Shown here one piece after another: positions 20,407 to 30,438 of a stretch of 34,713 nt of DNA. The DNA lies in contig JACQZO010000006.1 of the NCBI GenBank assembly GCA_016207805.1, positions 1 through 34,713 of the forward strand, given 5' to 3'. The DNA comes from Candidatus Abawacabacteria bacterium (GTDB taxonomy: Bacteria; Patescibacteriota; Gracilibacteria; RBG-16-42-10). The position numbers and the translations under genes are program-made. The notes beneath the pieces were generated by a model. That model ran no database searches. It was not told the DNA's origin and saw nothing but the letters and a program-made list of their open reading frames with translations. The stretch's first letter is position 1. The number at the start of each line of letters is the position of its first letter.

Positions 20407-21843
20407 ATGCCAGCTAGTTATTTACACGGCGTTGAAACCATAGAATCAATAGTAGGCGGGCGATCAATTAATATCGTTAAATCTGCCGTTATTGGTATTG
20501 TGGGTACGGCTCCGCTCTATACCGTTGAATCTGCTAATCAATCAACAAATGCAATGAAATTATTGCTTAACGATAGAGATGCAGCTAAATATGGTGGGAA
20601 ACGTAAAACCGGCTGGACTTTACCGGCTGCACTTCAATCTATTTATGCTCAAGGCTCCTGTCAGGTCATAATGATCAACGTTTTTGATCCTACAACACAC
20701 AAAACAGCAATTCTGGCAGAATCAAAAACCTTTGCCAATAATATAATTACACTCGCTCATGAAGGTGTTAGCTCAGTTGTTGTGAAAAGTGGTGAAACAA
20801 CTTATGTCGTCAATGACGATTATACGGTAGATGCTGAAAATGGAATTATTACCAGAGTATCTACTGGTGACATTGGTGCTACTGCAACCGTCACGGTGGA
20901 TTATTCATATCAAGACCCAACAAAAGTTGATGCTGCCGATATTATCGGAACCGTTGATGAAAATGGGAACAGAACTGGTCTCAAGTTATTCCAGGAAGCT
21001 TATTCAAAATTTGGATTTAAACCTAAAATTCTTGTCACCCCAGGCTTTGAAGCCACCGAAGTTAGAACAGAATTAGAAACTTTAGCTGGAAAACTCAGGG
21101 CTATTTGTGCTGTTACCGCACCGATTGGCACGACCGTTCAGGGTGCAATTGAAGGCCGTGGCGCTGATGGCGATATTAATTTCTATACCAGTTCAAAACG
21201 TTGCAAGTTATTATTCCCGCACCTAAAAGCTTATGATTCTGTGAGCAATGCATATATCAATGAGAGTTATTCAGCATACTGGGCTGGCTGTATGGCCAGG
21301 CAGGACATTGAAAAAGGCTACTGGTGGTCAGAATCTAACAGGCAAATTCAAGGAATAGTAGGCGTTGAGCTTGATCTTACTGCTGAAATCAATGACCCTG
21401 ACAGTGAAGTGAATGCTCTTAACGAAGCCGGAATTATGACAGTGTTCAATAGTTTTGGTACTGGATTCCGCACCTGGGGTAACAGGTCTGCTTCATTCCC
21501 GAGTTATACGGCTATTGATAACTTTACTTCTGTTCGCAGGACCGCTGACGTTATTGAGGAAAGTATTGAATATTATTCACTGCAACACATGGATGCACCT
21601 ATCAACGATGCTCTCATTGATGATATTCTTCAAAGCGTTAATGGCTTTCTGAAAACGCAAATACAAAGAGGTTCTTTAATTGGAGGCAGCGCCTGGTATG
21701 ACCCAGCAAATAATGATAAAACAGAGCTTGCCAATGGTCACCTGACGATTAACTATAAATTCCTGCCACCACCACCATTAGAGCGCCTGACATACGAAGC
21801 TGCAATAGATATTAACCTTTTCAGGCAATTACAAGCAGCATAA
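20407..21843 (+). CDS. tail sheath protein
   Basis: Contractile sheath subunit (P2 FI / Mu L type), 478 aa. N-terminal YLHGVETIESIVGGRSINIV, KSAVIGIVGTAP; insertion domain near 140-170; C-terminal core GFRTWGNRSASFPS, FTSVRRTADVIEESIEYYSL, INDALIDDILQSVNGFLKTQ and INYKFLPPPPLERLTYEAAI, all characteristic. AGGAGGAATAAT precedes ATG. It marks the phage as a myovirus. Confidence 0.95.
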   Translation: MPASYLHGVETIESIVGGRSINIVKSAVIGIVGTAPLYTVESANQSTNAMKLLLNDRDAAKYGGKRKTGWTLPAALQSIYAQGSCQVIMINVFDPTTHKTAILAESKTFANNIITLAHEGVSSVVVKSGETTYVVNDDYTVDAENGIITRVSTGDIGATATVTVDYSYQDPTKVDAADIIGTVDENGNRTGLKLFQEAYSKFGFKPKILVTPGFEATEVRTELETLAGKLRAICAVTAPIGTTVQGAIEGRGADGDINFYTSSKRCKLLFPHLKAYDSVSNAYINESYSAYWAGCMARQDIEKGYWWSESNRQIQGIVGVELDLTAEINDPDSEVNALNEAGIMTVFNSFGTGFRTWGNRSASFPSYTAIDNFTSVRRTADVIEESIEYYSLQHMDAPINDALIDDILQSVNGFLKTQIQRGSLIGGSAWYDPANNDKTELANGHLTINYKFLPPPPLERLTYEAAIDINLFRQLQAA

Positions 21844-21870
21844 GACCTTTAAACGAAAGGATTTCTAACA

Positions 21871-22461
21871 ATGTCTAATATTAGAATTAATAGTCTAAAT
21901 AACGCTAACATATACCTGAACGGTAATAATATGATGGGCAGGGCCTCTGAAGTTACCCTGCCAGAGATAAAACAAAAGATGAAAGAGCTTGAAGCATTAG
22001 GCTTATATGGTTCAATGGAATTTCCTGTCGGACTGGAGAAGCTTGAATCAAAAATTAAGTGGAACAGCTATTATTCTGAAGTAATGGCCAATGCTGGCAA
22101 CCCTCTGGCCTCTCATAGAATTCAAGTCAGATCTTCATTAGAAGAACGCACCAGCAATGGAATGATGGCTCAAAGACCTGTCGTTTGTGAAATGAGCGGC
22201 ACGTTTTCAAACTTACCGCTTGGTTCTTTCAAAAAAGGTGATCCAATAGATCAGGATACAACGATCGCTATCAGTGCTATTAAGCTTAGTATAGACGGCG
22301 CTGTCATCTTAGATATTGACATTCCTGCTAATGTTTACAAGGTTAATGGTGTCGACATCCTGGCTAAATTTAAGCAAAACTTAGGACTCGGTCAGGGCGT
22401 AAGTCGTGGAGATATACCGGTCTCAAGCGATCTAGGGGATGCCGGCTTAATTATAATGTAA
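21871..22461 (+). CDS. tail tube protein (FII family)
   Basis: 196 aa inner tail tube subunit, directly after the sheath. Family segments: GRASEVTLPEIKQKMKELEA, LGLYGSMEFPVGLEKLESKI, and the long beta-rich C-terminal core with EMSGTFSNLP and IDIPANVYKVNG. The ribosome site CGAAAGGA is 10 bases before ATG. The ending has an Asp/Gly-rich tail. Confidence 0.9.
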   Translation: MSNIRINSLNNANIYLNGNNMMGRASEVTLPEIKQKMKELEALGLYGSMEFPVGLEKLESKIKWNSYYSEVMANAGNPLASHRIQVRSSLEERTSNGMMAQRPVVCEMSGTFSNLPLGSFKKGDPIDQDTTIAISAIKLSIDGAVILDIDIPANVYKVNGVDILAKFKQNLGLGQGVSRGDIPVSSDLGDAGLIIM

Positions 22462-22500
22462 TTATAAATTCCTGAATTATCAGGCGAGAAGGAGAAAAAG

Positions 22501-22809
22501 ATGAAAATTAATATCGTTGAAAATACTAAATCAATGAAATTTGAAAATGTCGAAATTAGAAAACCAATGGTAGATGACGTTACCAAAGCAGAACGAATAA
22601 GTGGTCAGATTGAAGGTATGGAATTTATGGCCGCTTTAATTTCATTGACAGGAAAGTTTGACGGCAAAGAATTAGTACCTGAAGATGTTGCAATGATGGA
22701 GGCTTCCGATTTTTTAGAATTAGCCATAGTAGTTGGCAAAATGCTCAAGGGGTTGCCGACGGTGTCATCTATCTCACAAGAGTTGCCCGATTCAGCATTG
22801 AATCAGTAA
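22501..22809 (+). CDS. tail assembly chaperone, first frame
   Basis: 102 aa, P2 gpE / Mu gp41-like chaperone that coats the tape measure during tail assembly. Pattern: FENVEIRKPMVDDVTKAERI, MEFMAALISLTG, DFLELAIVVGKMLKG. The ribosome site GAGAAGGAG is 6 bases upstream. It lies between tube and tape measure, where such genes usually produce two proteins through a -1 frameshift; a matching overlapping frame is present. Confidence 0.8.
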   Translation: MKINIVENTKSMKFENVEIRKPMVDDVTKAERISGQIEGMEFMAALISLTGKFDGKELVPEDVAMMEASDFLELAIVVGKMLKGLPTVSSISQELPDSALNQ

Positions 22810-22895
22810 AAAGGATGGAACTAGAGGAATTCTTTTACTGGATAGATAATACCTCTAAGTATATCAAGCGCGAAAATGAGGCAAGAAATGTCTGA
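22752..22895 (+). CDS. tail assembly chaperone -1 frame extension (gpE' type)
   Basis: The -1 frame is open from 22683 to the TGA at 22893-22895 and encodes VADGVIYLTRVARFSIESVK, RMELEEFFYWIDNTSKYIKR and a short end, the pattern of gpE'-type chaperone C-termini. Its only ATG (22815) has no proper ribosome site. If slippage occurs at C-AAG-GGG (22746-22752) the fusion is 131 aa. The heptamer is not canonical, so the exact site is uncertain. Confidence 0.65.
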   Translation, partial: VADGVIYLTRVARFSIESVKRMELEEFFYWIDNTSKYIKRENEARNV

Positions 22896-25185
22896 AGACC
22901 TTGAACTTAAGTTAATATTAAAAGCAATTAACGAGACGACCAGACCTGTGAAGGAGGTCGTTGCCTCTATTAATGGATTAAGTGACACAGTTAAAAAATT
23001 TAGCCAGGCAATTGATAAAGCTAATTTTTCCAGAAAATTTCAAACAGAAAGTCAAAAATCTATCAGCGCACTTGAAAGGCTTAAAAAAGTTCTGAATCAG
23101 GTACAAAGTGCTGGGCAAAAAATGACTTTTGCCGGCGGTGGAATGATGGCTGGTGGTATCGGTGCCGGATATGCTTTAGGCATGGGTGATGCCATCAGAG
23201 ATTCATTTATTATTGAACACACTCTGGCAACAATTAAAAATACTGCTAATTTATCTACTAAAGAAGTAAAACAGTTAAACGCTGAATTAGCCACATTGGC
23301 ATTAATTACCAACCAGACAAAGCCGGAATTACTAGAATCTATTAGTTATTACACTCAAACTGGTATAACGGGACTTGAAAAACTTAAAGAAATGGCTACG
23401 CTATCAGGTAAAATAGCAACGGCTGAAAATAGTGCTATTCTGGACGTTAGTAAGACAACATTTGCAGCCACTGAAACACTGCATATACCTCTGGATCAAT
23501 TACGATCCTCAATGGAAGGCGTAATTCAGGCTTCAAAAGAAGGAAATTTTGAATTTAAGGATATGGCAGGTTATTTCCCCTCTCTAGCTGCTAGTGCCTA
23601 TGCTATAGGAATGAAAGGAAAAGATGCCTTCATTTCTCTAGCTGCTGCCGGGGAAGTAAGCAGAATGGCAGCCGGCACTTCCAGTGAAGCGGCTATTAAC
23701 TTAGAAAATTTATTAATAAAGATGAAGCCCATTGGTGAAACACTTAGTAAGTTAAACAAACTTGAAAAAAACGGGCAAAAAGGACTTCTAAAACAGTGGC
23801 AGCAAGCAATGAAAGCCAAAGACCCTCTACTGGAAATTGCAAAAATTTTAGTTCAACTTAAAAAATCAGGAGTAGATGTTGGAGATATTTTTGCAGATAC
23901 GCAGGCGCAAATGGCTGCTAATGCAATGGTTCAACATCTAAAAAAATATCAAGAGATCAAAAAGAAAGGTTTGTCAGCCAGTGGTGTTATTGATAAAGAT
24001 TTCGGCGTAATGATGGATACTACACTTGAACAGTGGAAAGAATTAAAGACAACTATATCCAGTATTACTCAAACAGCTATTGGTCCGTGGCTTGAAGATA
24101 TCAACAAAAACCTAAAAGCATTAAATGAAAATCCCCTGTTGGTAAAGGGGATATTCGCTGCAATTGTAAGTACAATTGGTATTGGTGCATTTATTGCAGG
24201 AACGGGTGTAATTATTAGCGGAATAGGGAGTGTCGGTACAGCGTTCACAGCAGTAAGTGCTGTAATCACAACGGTAGGTGCTGCTATAGGAGCGTCAAGT
24301 ATTTGGGCGGGTTTGAGTACAATTTCTGTTATGCTAGGGGGTCTGTCTGGAATAGCTGCAATAATAAGCGGGCCTGTAGTGATCGGTATCGGTGCAATTA
24401 TAGCTGTTTTAGGGGTGTTAGTCTACAAATATTGGCCAGCAATAGCATCATTTTTCAGAGGTTTTGGGGAAGGATTTATGGAAGCGATAGCACCCGCACT
24501 ACCAGGATTACAAACATTGGGTAGTTTTTTGACCTCAATTATAAAAATGACTGGAATATTGATTGGTAAAATTTTCGGACTTGGCGCTCAAACAAACGAC
24601 GGGTCAACAGAGATGAGATCTTTCGGCAAGGCAGTAGGTGGCGTCGTCGGTTTTGTTGTCAATCTAGTCGCTAAGATAGTGGAATTATATAATGCAATAT
24701 TTCAAGTGAAAGAAGCAGTTGATGCAGCAAGCGCAGCTTTTAAAGCATGGGATCAGGAAGGCGCTGCAAAAGAAAGAGCGAGCAAAAGCGATGCTGCAAC
24801 ATTAGCAATACTAAAGAAAAAAGGCTACACCGCTATTCATGATAAAGAAGGTAGCATTGTTGGATCTAAAAAAAATAAAACCTCAAAAATACCAGGCCAC
24901 GCCAGAGGTATTAAGAATTCTCCTGGTGGATTTGCACTTGTAGGCGAAAGTGGCCCAGAGCTTGTAAATTTACCCAAAGGCTCTGATGTTATACCGAATA
25001 GACAATCTCAGCAACTTATGAGTGGTTCTGGAGGAGTATTGTTAAACTACAATCCTACAATAAATTTGTCCGGCAACTCTCAAATTACTGAACAGCAGAT
25101 TATGAATTTATTGTATAAGCATTCTAATCAATTCTTAAGGCTATTACAAAAAACTCAACAAAGACAGGCGAGGTTAGTTTACTAA
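22888..25185 (+). CDS. tail tape measure protein
   Basis: 765 aa from ATG 22888 (GAGG 6 bases upstream; ATG at 22876 is in frame but lies before that site). N-terminal helical part, then a TP901-type core (LATIKNTANLSTKEVKQLNA, PELLESISYYTQTGITGLEK, ATETLHIPLDQL), a long hydrophobic region at about 415-510 with Gly/Ile/Ala runs, and the typical C-terminal GGFALVGESGPELVNLPKGS. It sets tail length and is expelled during infection. It overlaps the end of the chaperone extension. Confidence 0.93.
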   Translation: MSEDLELKLILKAINETTRPVKEVVASINGLSDTVKKFSQAIDKANFSRKFQTESQKSISALERLKKVLNQVQSAGQKMTFAGGGMMAGGIGAGYALGMGDAIRDSFIIEHTLATIKNTANLSTKEVKQLNAELATLALITNQTKPELLESISYYTQTGITGLEKLKEMATLSGKIATAENSAILDVSKTTFAATETLHIPLDQLRSSMEGVIQASKEGNFEFKDMAGYFPSLAASAYAIGMKGKDAFISLAAAGEVSRMAAGTSSEAAINLENLLIKMKPIGETLSKLNKLEKNGQKGLLKQWQQAMKAKDPLLEIAKILVQLKKSGVDVGDIFADTQAQMAANAMVQHLKKYQEIKKKGLSASGVIDKDFGVMMDTTLEQWKELKTTISSITQTAIGPWLEDINKNLKALNENPLLVKGIFAAIVSTIGIGAFIAGTGVIISGIGSVGTAFTAVSAVITTVGAAIGASSIWAGLSTISVMLGGLSGIAAIISGPVVIGIGAIIAVLGVLVYKYWPAIASFFRGFGEGFMEAIAPALPGLQTLGSFLTSIIKMTGILIGKIFGLGAQTNDGSTEMRSFGKAVGGVVGFVVNLVAKIVELYNAIFQVKEAVDAASAAFKAWDQEGAAKERASKSDAATLAILKKKGYTAIHDKEGSIVGSKKNKTSKIPGHARGIKNSPGGFALVGESGPELVNLPKGSDVIPNRQSQQLMSGSGGVLLNYNPTINLSGNSQITEQQIMNLLYKHSNQFLRLLQKTQQRQARLVY

Positions 25186-25745
25186 TGTTTGCAAAGCTTG
25201 GCGAAATAATATTTAAATTAATGACCGGCCCTGAAAGTCTTTCAATAGATAAAACTTATAATTATGCTGAACACGCTGTCATCGAAGGCAAGCCAAAACT
25301 TCAATACACCGGTGAAAGTCTTGAAGCAATTACCTTTTCTATTAACCTTCATTCAATCTTTTGCAACCCAGATACAGAGTTTGAATACCTTAAAACTGAA
25401 GCTGAAAAATATGAACCTCTGTCATTTGTTTTTGCTAACGGTAAAAATCTCGGCAAATTTGTTATCGAAAGCGTTAAAAAAGGACTTGATAAAACTGATG
25501 GAGAAGGTAATACCATCTCTATTAATGCTGAAATAAGCTTAAAGGAATGGGTAGAAACTGAAGAAATTAAATTCGCCAGGGAAAAAACGATAAAAATTAG
25601 TAAGGCTAAAAAAAGAGCTAAAACAAGCAGCGCTAAAAAGAAAGGACGCTCAAAATCATCAAAGCAAAAATTTACACCAACAGTTAATGTTGTTAATGGC
25701 CCTAAAGGTCCATTATTAAAACAAATTACCCGTCAGCCGGAGTGA
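25185..25745 (+). CDS. U: P2 gpU-like tail protein with basic tail
   Basis: Tail terminus/baseplate-associated protein. The first 130 residues match the gpU pattern: MFAKLGEIIFKLMTGPESLS, HAVIEGKPKLQYTGESLEAI, FANGKNLGKFVIESVKKGLD. Residues 138-165 are an unusually Lys/Ser-rich linker (KAKKRAKTSSAKKKGRSKSS). Its ATG overlaps the tape-measure stop by one base. Its stop codon lies inside the first hairpin of palindromic repeat copy B. Confidence 0.82.
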   Translation: MFAKLGEIIFKLMTGPESLSIDKTYNYAEHAVIEGKPKLQYTGESLEAITFSINLHSIFCNPDTEFEYLKTEAEKYEPLSFVFANGKNLGKFVIESVKKGLDKTDGEGNTISINAEISLKEWVETEEIKFAREKTIKISKAKKRAKTSSAKKKGRSKSSKQKFTPTVNVVNGPKGPLLKQITRQPE

Positions 25746-25800
25746 CCTCCGGTGGACTACAAAAGGGACTTTGTCCCTTACGCTCTTCGAGCTATCCCTA
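25737..25800. repeat. palindromic repeat family 1, copy B
   Basis: Hairpins CCGGAG/CTCCGG (around TGACC, holding the gpU stop codon), AAGGGAC/GTCCCTT, and GCTC-TTC-GAGC, followed by TATCCC. The stems differ from copies A and C in sequence but pair in the same positions. Confidence 0.75.
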
Positions 25801-25813
25801 GATGAGGAAAATT

Positions 25814-26056
25814 ATGAGTACTAATGCTGAATTTTTTGAATACACAACAAAGCAAGGCGACCGCTGGGATAACCTCTCCTGGGAGTTTTATGGTGATGCT
25901 AAAAAATATGAGCCCATTGTAGTTGCTAATCCTGATGTGCCCATTGTGCCAATATTAACCGCAGGAATTACTCTTAGAATACCTATCATTGATGAACTGA
26001 CTCAATCTGATATTATTGCATCGGAGGATCTACCACCGTGGCTGCGTCCGGCATGA
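25814..26056 (+). CDS. X: P2 gpX-like tail protein (LysM-type)
   Basis: 80 aa from ATG 25814, served by GAGGAAAATT (the ATG at 25802 lies upstream of that site). Signature: YTTKQGDRWDNLSWEFYGDA, YEPIVVANPDVPIVPILTAG, ITLRIPII, the LysM-like fold of gpX that binds between U and D. Its TGA stop is in the loop of repeat copy C. Confidence 0.87.
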   Translation: MSTNAEFFEYTTKQGDRWDNLSWEFYGDAKKYEPIVVANPDVPIVPILTAGITLRIPIIDELTQSDIIASEDLPPWLRPA

Positions 26057-26120
26057 TTGCCGGTGAACCACATAAGGGGCAAGCCCCTTACGCCACACTA
26101 AATGACGTTGTGGCTATCCC
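26047..26120. repeat. palindromic repeat family 1, copy C
   Basis: Hairpins CCGGCA/TGCCGG around TGAT (holding the gpX stop codon), AAGGGGC-AA-GCCCCTT, and CCACA/TGTGG around a 10-nt loop, ending CTATCCCC. Shares TGAACCACA with copy A. A new ribosome site and gpD follow. Confidence 0.75.
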
Positions 26121-26137
26121 CAAAATAGAAGGAAAAT

Positions 26138-27124
26138 ATGAGTTTAAAAGTTAGAAAACCTGTATGGATTTTAGAATACGATCATAAAGATATTACAACC
26201 GAGATATCCCCTTTTGTTAATTCTGTGACCTACACTGACAACGAGCACGGCACTGCTGATGAGATCGAAATCAATGTTGAAAACTCTGATCTAAGATGGA
26301 TAGATTCATGGTATCCAGAAAAAGGCGATATTATTAGTTTGATGATTGGCTATGAAGGTGAAAAGCTCCTTCCTTGCGGTAGTTTTGAAATAGATGAGTG
26401 TGAGGCAAATGGTCCTCCAGATACGCTCACAATCAGAGGTATAAGCACTAATATCACAAAAGCGCTACGACAAAAAAATACAAAAGCTTATGAAAACACA
26501 TCTTTAAAACAAATTGCTGAAGAAATTGCACAAAAGCACGGTTTTACAATAGTTGGGAATGTGCAAAATATACAATTTAAGCGTAAAACACAGAAAAATA
26601 TGACAGATTTGAGTTATCTTCGTCAACTGGCAGAAGAATACGGACAGGTCTTTAAAATTGTCGATAACAAGCTTGTATTCTATGAAATTGAAACTTTAGA
26701 CGCAGCAAATACAGTTCATTCAATAGATAGAAAACAATTAAAATCTTATAGCCTGCGAGATAAAGCCGATCAAACCTTTAAAGCTTGTGAGGTTAATTAT
26801 TTTAACCCCAAAACTAAAAAGCTTGTATCTGCGAGTGTTTCAACAAGTGAAACAAAAAAAGGCGATGTGCTGAAATTATCAGAAAGAGCCGAAAACAAAG
26901 CTCAGGCAGAGGCCAAAGCAAAAGCAGCACTAAAAAGAACTAATAACCTTAAAACTGAAGGCACATTGGAATTTGAAGGCGAACCAATTGTTGTTTCTGG
27001 ATCAAATATAAACTTAACTGGAATGAAAAAACTCTTTGGCAAATATGCTGTTGTTAAATCAACTCATACGCAATTTAAAACTGATGGTTATTCCACATCG
27101 GTGGAGGTCAGAAGAATTGCTTAA
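26138..27124 (+). CDS. D: P2 gpD-like baseplate hub protein
   Basis: 328 aa, hub/needle-base protein related to T4 gp27. Features: [78 protein letters not shown], and the C-terminal [29 protein letters not shown] precedes ATG. It overlaps the spike gene by 8 bases. Confidence 0.92.
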   Translation: MSLKVRKPVWILEYDHKDITTEISPFVNSVTYTDNEHGTADEIEINVENSDLRWIDSWYPEKGDIISLMIGYEGEKLLPCGSFEIDECEANGPPDTLTIRGISTNITKALRQKNTKAYENTSLKQIAEEIAQKHGFTIVGNVQNIQFKRKTQKNMTDLSYLRQLAEEYGQVFKIVDNKLVFYEIETLDAANTVHSIDRKQLKSYSLRDKADQTFKACEVNYFNPKTKKLVSASVSTSETKKGDVLKLSERAENKAQAEAKAKAALKRTNNLKTEGTLEFEGEPIVVSGSNINLTGMKKLFGKYAVVKSTHTQFKTDGYSTSVEVRRIA

Positions 27125-28952
27125 GTTTGGTGTAGTTGTTGCTATCGATGAAGAAAAAGTTAAAGCTAGAGTAGAATTCCCTGATCTGGATAATATGGTT
27201 AGTTACTGGTTATCAGTAGGCCAGGATTTTTCGCTCAAAGATCAAGACTACAAAATGCCTTCCATAAATGAGCAAGTAGCTTGTTTAATGGATGAAAAGA
27301 TGGAAGAGGGTATTGTTTTAAGAGCAATTTATTCTGATGAAGATCCTCCGCCAGTAACAGATGCTAATAAATTTCATAAAAAATATGAAGATGGAACCTG
27401 GATTGAATACGATAAAAAAGAACATAAATTAACAGGTAAAATCAATGGTGACATAGAGCTTGAGATTGAAAAAACAACAATAATTACTGCTAAAGATACA
27501 ATTAATATCTCTTCAGAAAAAGATATCACCGTTCAAAGTGATACAAAGGTTGAAATAATTGCACCTGTTTGTAATGTTAATGCAACTGAAGGCACTGGAA
27601 ATCTTGCACTGACAAGTAAATCTATGAGCTTATCGCCTGAAGAGTCTGTTGATGTATCTAACAAGAAAATAAGTAATCTGGCTCAATGCGCTGAAGATAC
27701 CGATGCAGCAAATAAAGGCTATATTGATAATTTAATTAATGGTATTCAATTATTACCTGGCCCTCAAGGACCACCTGGGCCACAAGGCCCGCAGGGTGAA
27801 CAGGGACCTCAAGGCGAGCAAGGAATTCAGGGCGAAACTGGTTTACAAGGACCTCAAGGCATTCAGGGTATTCAAGGAAATACTGGAGCCACAGGCGCAA
27901 CCGGAGCACAAGGACCGGCTGGGCCGAATAATATTACAACATCCACAACGACTGATCTTTCAGGCATTATCAAAGGGAATGGTTCAAATGTTGCTGGTGG
28001 TGCAACAACAGCAGATTTGCCGGATAGCTCTGATAAACGATATTGCAGCGATGCTCAAAAGACAGTAATCTCAAACACAAGCGGAACTAATTCTGGTGAT
28101 GAAACCCAGGCAACTATAAAAAGTAAATTAGGGGCTGCTACACCATCAGTAGATGGATATTTGTTGGCGACTGATTTTAACAGTATTCTTGACAACGCAA
28201 AAGGCAGAGTTATTAGTGAATTACACTCAACCCTTGGGTCTGCAAACATCAAAGGCTTATGGCTGGGCGATCAAAACGGAGCCTCTACAACGCTATATGA
28301 CAGGGGCACACTTGCTCACAATACAACCTTGAGCGCAAATGGTTCAACGTTATCACCGAGTTATTCAGGACTTGCAAGATATTTAGATCTGACGAGTTCA
28401 GCATATTATCAAATAGCAGATCATGCAGACTTTACATTTATTGAGCCTGCAACGTTCAGTATCATTTCTCTTATAAATCCCAACAGTATGACCGGCACAC
28501 AAAGCATATTTAGCAAGTCTGTCTCAACTACCGGTAGCACACAGATGGAATATAGATTTCAATTAAATTCCGGTAAACTTCAAGGAGTATGCTATGACGA
28601 TTCAACCGCTGGTCAGATAGGACGTTCTTATAATACTGCTTTATCGTCAGATGTAGGTAGTTTTCATACCTATATAATGACAAAAGATACAGGGGCTACC
28701 GCTGCAAATATCAAACTATATAGGGACGGAGCTCAAATCGACGACACTAATGCTAATTATGGATCTTATACTGCAATGGAGGACAAGGCCGGCAATATTG
28801 GCAATTTTACACTTGACGCTTCAGGGAATAGATCTATGATTGGCAGCTTTAAATTAGGACTTATTTGTGTTTGTGCAGGTGTACTTTCTGCCGCTCAGGT
28901 CAAGCAAATTGATATGCTCTTACGTACTTACGCTGGAAATAACTTGAATTAG
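27117..28952 (+). CDS. V: gpV-type baseplate spike fused to collagen-like and lectin domains
   Basis: 611 aa from TTG 27117 (GGAGG 9 bases upstream; earlier in-frame ATGs lie deep in gpD). Residues 1-80 are the OB-fold of gpV ([33 protein letters not shown]); 90-180 a beta-spike with repeated strands ([20 protein letters not shown]). Next comes a fibre-type motif ([20 protein letters not shown]), then 19 collagen-like G-X-Y triplets at 215-271, a SGTNSGDET fibre motif near 325, and a C-terminal concanavalin/LamG-type domain (about 365-611: [34 protein letters not shown]). Ordinary gpV is about 200 aa. The tip would carry its own receptor- or sugar-binding module. Confidence 0.85.
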   Translation: MLKFGVVVAIDEEKVKARVEFPDLDNMVSYWLSVGQDFSLKDQDYKMPSINEQVACLMDEKMEEGIVLRAIYSDEDPPPVTDANKFHKKYEDGTWIEYDKKEHKLTGKINGDIELEIEKTTIITAKDTINISSEKDITVQSDTKVEIIAPVCNVNATEGTGNLALTSKSMSLSPEESVDVSNKKISNLAQCAEDTDAANKGYIDNLINGIQLLPGPQGPPGPQGPQGEQGPQGEQGIQGETGLQGPQGIQGIQGNTGATGATGAQGPAGPNNITTSTTTDLSGIIKGNGSNVAGGATTADLPDSSDKRYCSDAQKTVISNTSGTNSGDETQATIKSKLGAATPSVDGYLLATDFNSILDNAKGRVISELHSTLGSANIKGLWLGDQNGASTTLYDRGTLAHNTTLSANGSTLSPSYSGLARYLDLTSSAYYQIADHADFTFIEPATFSIISLINPNSMTGTQSIFSKSVSTTGSTQMEYRFQLNSGKLQGVCYDDSTAGQIGRSYNTALSSDVGSFHTYIMTKDTGATAANIKLYRDGAQIDDTNANYGSYTAMEDKAGNIGNFTLDASGNRSMIGSFKLGLICVCAGVLSAAQVKQIDMLLRTYAGNNLN

Positions 28953-28960
28953 GTGACATT

Positions 28961-29332
28961 ATGCCGATTAGAATAGATGAAATTAAATCTCTAGACTGGC
29001 AACAAAAGCTTAAAAGCTTTGGTGATGTGGTTGAGAATATTGACGATATTGACCAATGCATAGGCACAATAGTTACAACTCAAAAAGGCTCAAGACCTCA
29101 CGAACCACTTTTTGGGACTGATTTATTGAAGTATATTGACCAGCCAATTAATATTGCTATTCCTGGTATTATTCTGGAAACTATTGATGCTGTTAATAGC
29201 TGGGAACCCAGAGTTACTGTAAAATCAGTAGATGTTTTAGAACTTACTGCAAATGGCCACGGATCATTAAGAGTGAATTGGAAGCTGAAAGATTACGATT
29301 TTGAAAGTTATACGGAGGTTAATTTAAAATGA
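28961..29332 (+). CDS. W: gpW/gp25 baseplate protein
   Basis: 123 aa wedge protein with lysozyme-like gp25 fold. Family marks: IDDIDQCIGTIVTTQKGSRP, HEPLFGTDLLKYIDQPI, NSWEPRVTVKSVDV. A GGTGACATT leader precedes ATG. It overlaps J by 4 bases (ATGA). Confidence 0.9.
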   Translation: MPIRIDEIKSLDWQQKLKSFGDVVENIDDIDQCIGTIVTTQKGSRPHEPLFGTDLLKYIDQPINIAIPGIILETIDAVNSWEPRVTVKSVDVLELTANGHGSLRVNWKLKDYDFESYTEVNLK

Positions 29333-30438
29333 CCACCGGATTACCTGAACCACAATTCATATCAAGAAATATTGATCAAATAACTCAGGAAATGGTTGAG
29401 AAATTTGAGACTGATACCGATAGAACGCTTTATCCTGCTCAGGTTGAGCGTGTTTTTATTGATACAATTGCCTATAGAGAAAATCTTATAAGAATTGGCA
29501 TTCAGGAAGCCGCAAAGCAAAATCTGGTCAATTATGCAAATTATCCGGCACTTGATTTTCTTGGCGAACTTGTCGGCTGCTATAGAATTATTCCTCAATC
29601 AGCACTTACAACCTTAAGATTTACTTTGAACTCAGCACAATCATTTACTGTTACTATTGCTGCAGGAACAAAAATAGATACAAAAGATGGCAAATACACT
29701 TTTGAAACTAAAGAAGCCTTGAGTATCATCGCAGGAAACACAACCGGAGATGTTATCGCTCAGGCAACTGAAGCTGGTGAAAACGCAAACGGATATATTG
29801 CAGGACAAATTACCGAATTAGTAGATGTAGTTGCTTATGTTGAATCTGTTAGCAATATTACAACATCTAATGGTGGCGCTGGCATTGAAGATGATGATTC
29901 ATTTAGAGCAAGAATCAAGCTTGCCCCTGAAGCCTTTAATAATGCTGGCAGTAAAGGCGCTTATACTTATTGGTCAAAAACCGCACATTCAACAATTATA
30001 GATGTTGCAGTTAATAGCCCAACTCCTGGCAGCGTAGATGTATACCCACTTTTACGAACCGGTAATCCTTCAGAAGAAATTTTGGATCTTGTGGATGAAG
30101 TATTGCAAGAAGAGCGGGTTAGACCGTTGACTGATAATGTGACTGTTTTATCACCTGAGAGTGTTAATTTTACTATTTCGGCAACAATTACACTCTACAA
30201 TTGGGTTGATCAGACAAGCGTTGAAACTCAGGTCAATACAGCATTAACTACTTATATTAATGCTTTAAAGCTATCATTAGGCAAAGATATAGTTCAAAGT
30301 CAGATCATTGATGTTATTCAAAGTATTTATGGTGTCTATAAAGTTGATTTAAGTCTACCAGTAACGACAGAGATAGATTTTAATGAATGGGCAAACGGCA
30401 CAATTGGTACATTATCTTATGAGGTGCTCGATGAGTGA
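29329..30438 (+). CDS. J: gpJ baseplate wedge protein
   Basis: 369 aa, Baseplate_J family. N-terminal LPEPQFISRNIDQITQEMVE, ANYPALDFLGELVGCYRI; core TIAAGTKIDTKDGKYTFETK, ANGYIAGQITELVD; GAGIEDDDSFRARIKLAPEA and TPGSVDVYPLL are the typical conserved blocks. It overlaps both W and I. Confidence 0.92.
   Translation: MTTGLPEPQFISRNIDQITQEMVEKFETDTDRTLYPAQVERVFIDTIAYRENLIRIGIQEAAKQNLVNYANYPALDFLGELVGCYRIIPQSALTTLRFTLNSAQSFTVTIAAGTKIDTKDGKYTFETKEALSIIAGNTTGDVIAQATEAGENANGYIAGQITELVDVVAYVESVSNITTSNGGAGIEDDDSFRARIKLAPEAFNNAGSKGAYTYWSKTAHSTIIDVAVNSPTPGSVDVYPLLRTGNPSEEILDLVDEVLQEERVRPLTDNVTVLSPESVNFTISATITLYNWVDQTSVETQVNTALTTYINALKLSLGKDIVQSQIIDVIQSIYGVYKVDLSLPVTTEIDFNEWANGTIGTLSYEVLDE

Noticed and set aside
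27739..28068. Overlapping 109-aa frame inside the collagen region
   Set aside because: An alternative-frame shadow of the G-X-Y repeat; no ribosome site and no independent features.
29362..29598. Minus-strand frame inside gpJ
   Set aside because: Opposite a strongly conserved baseplate gene, with no promoter or ribosome site.
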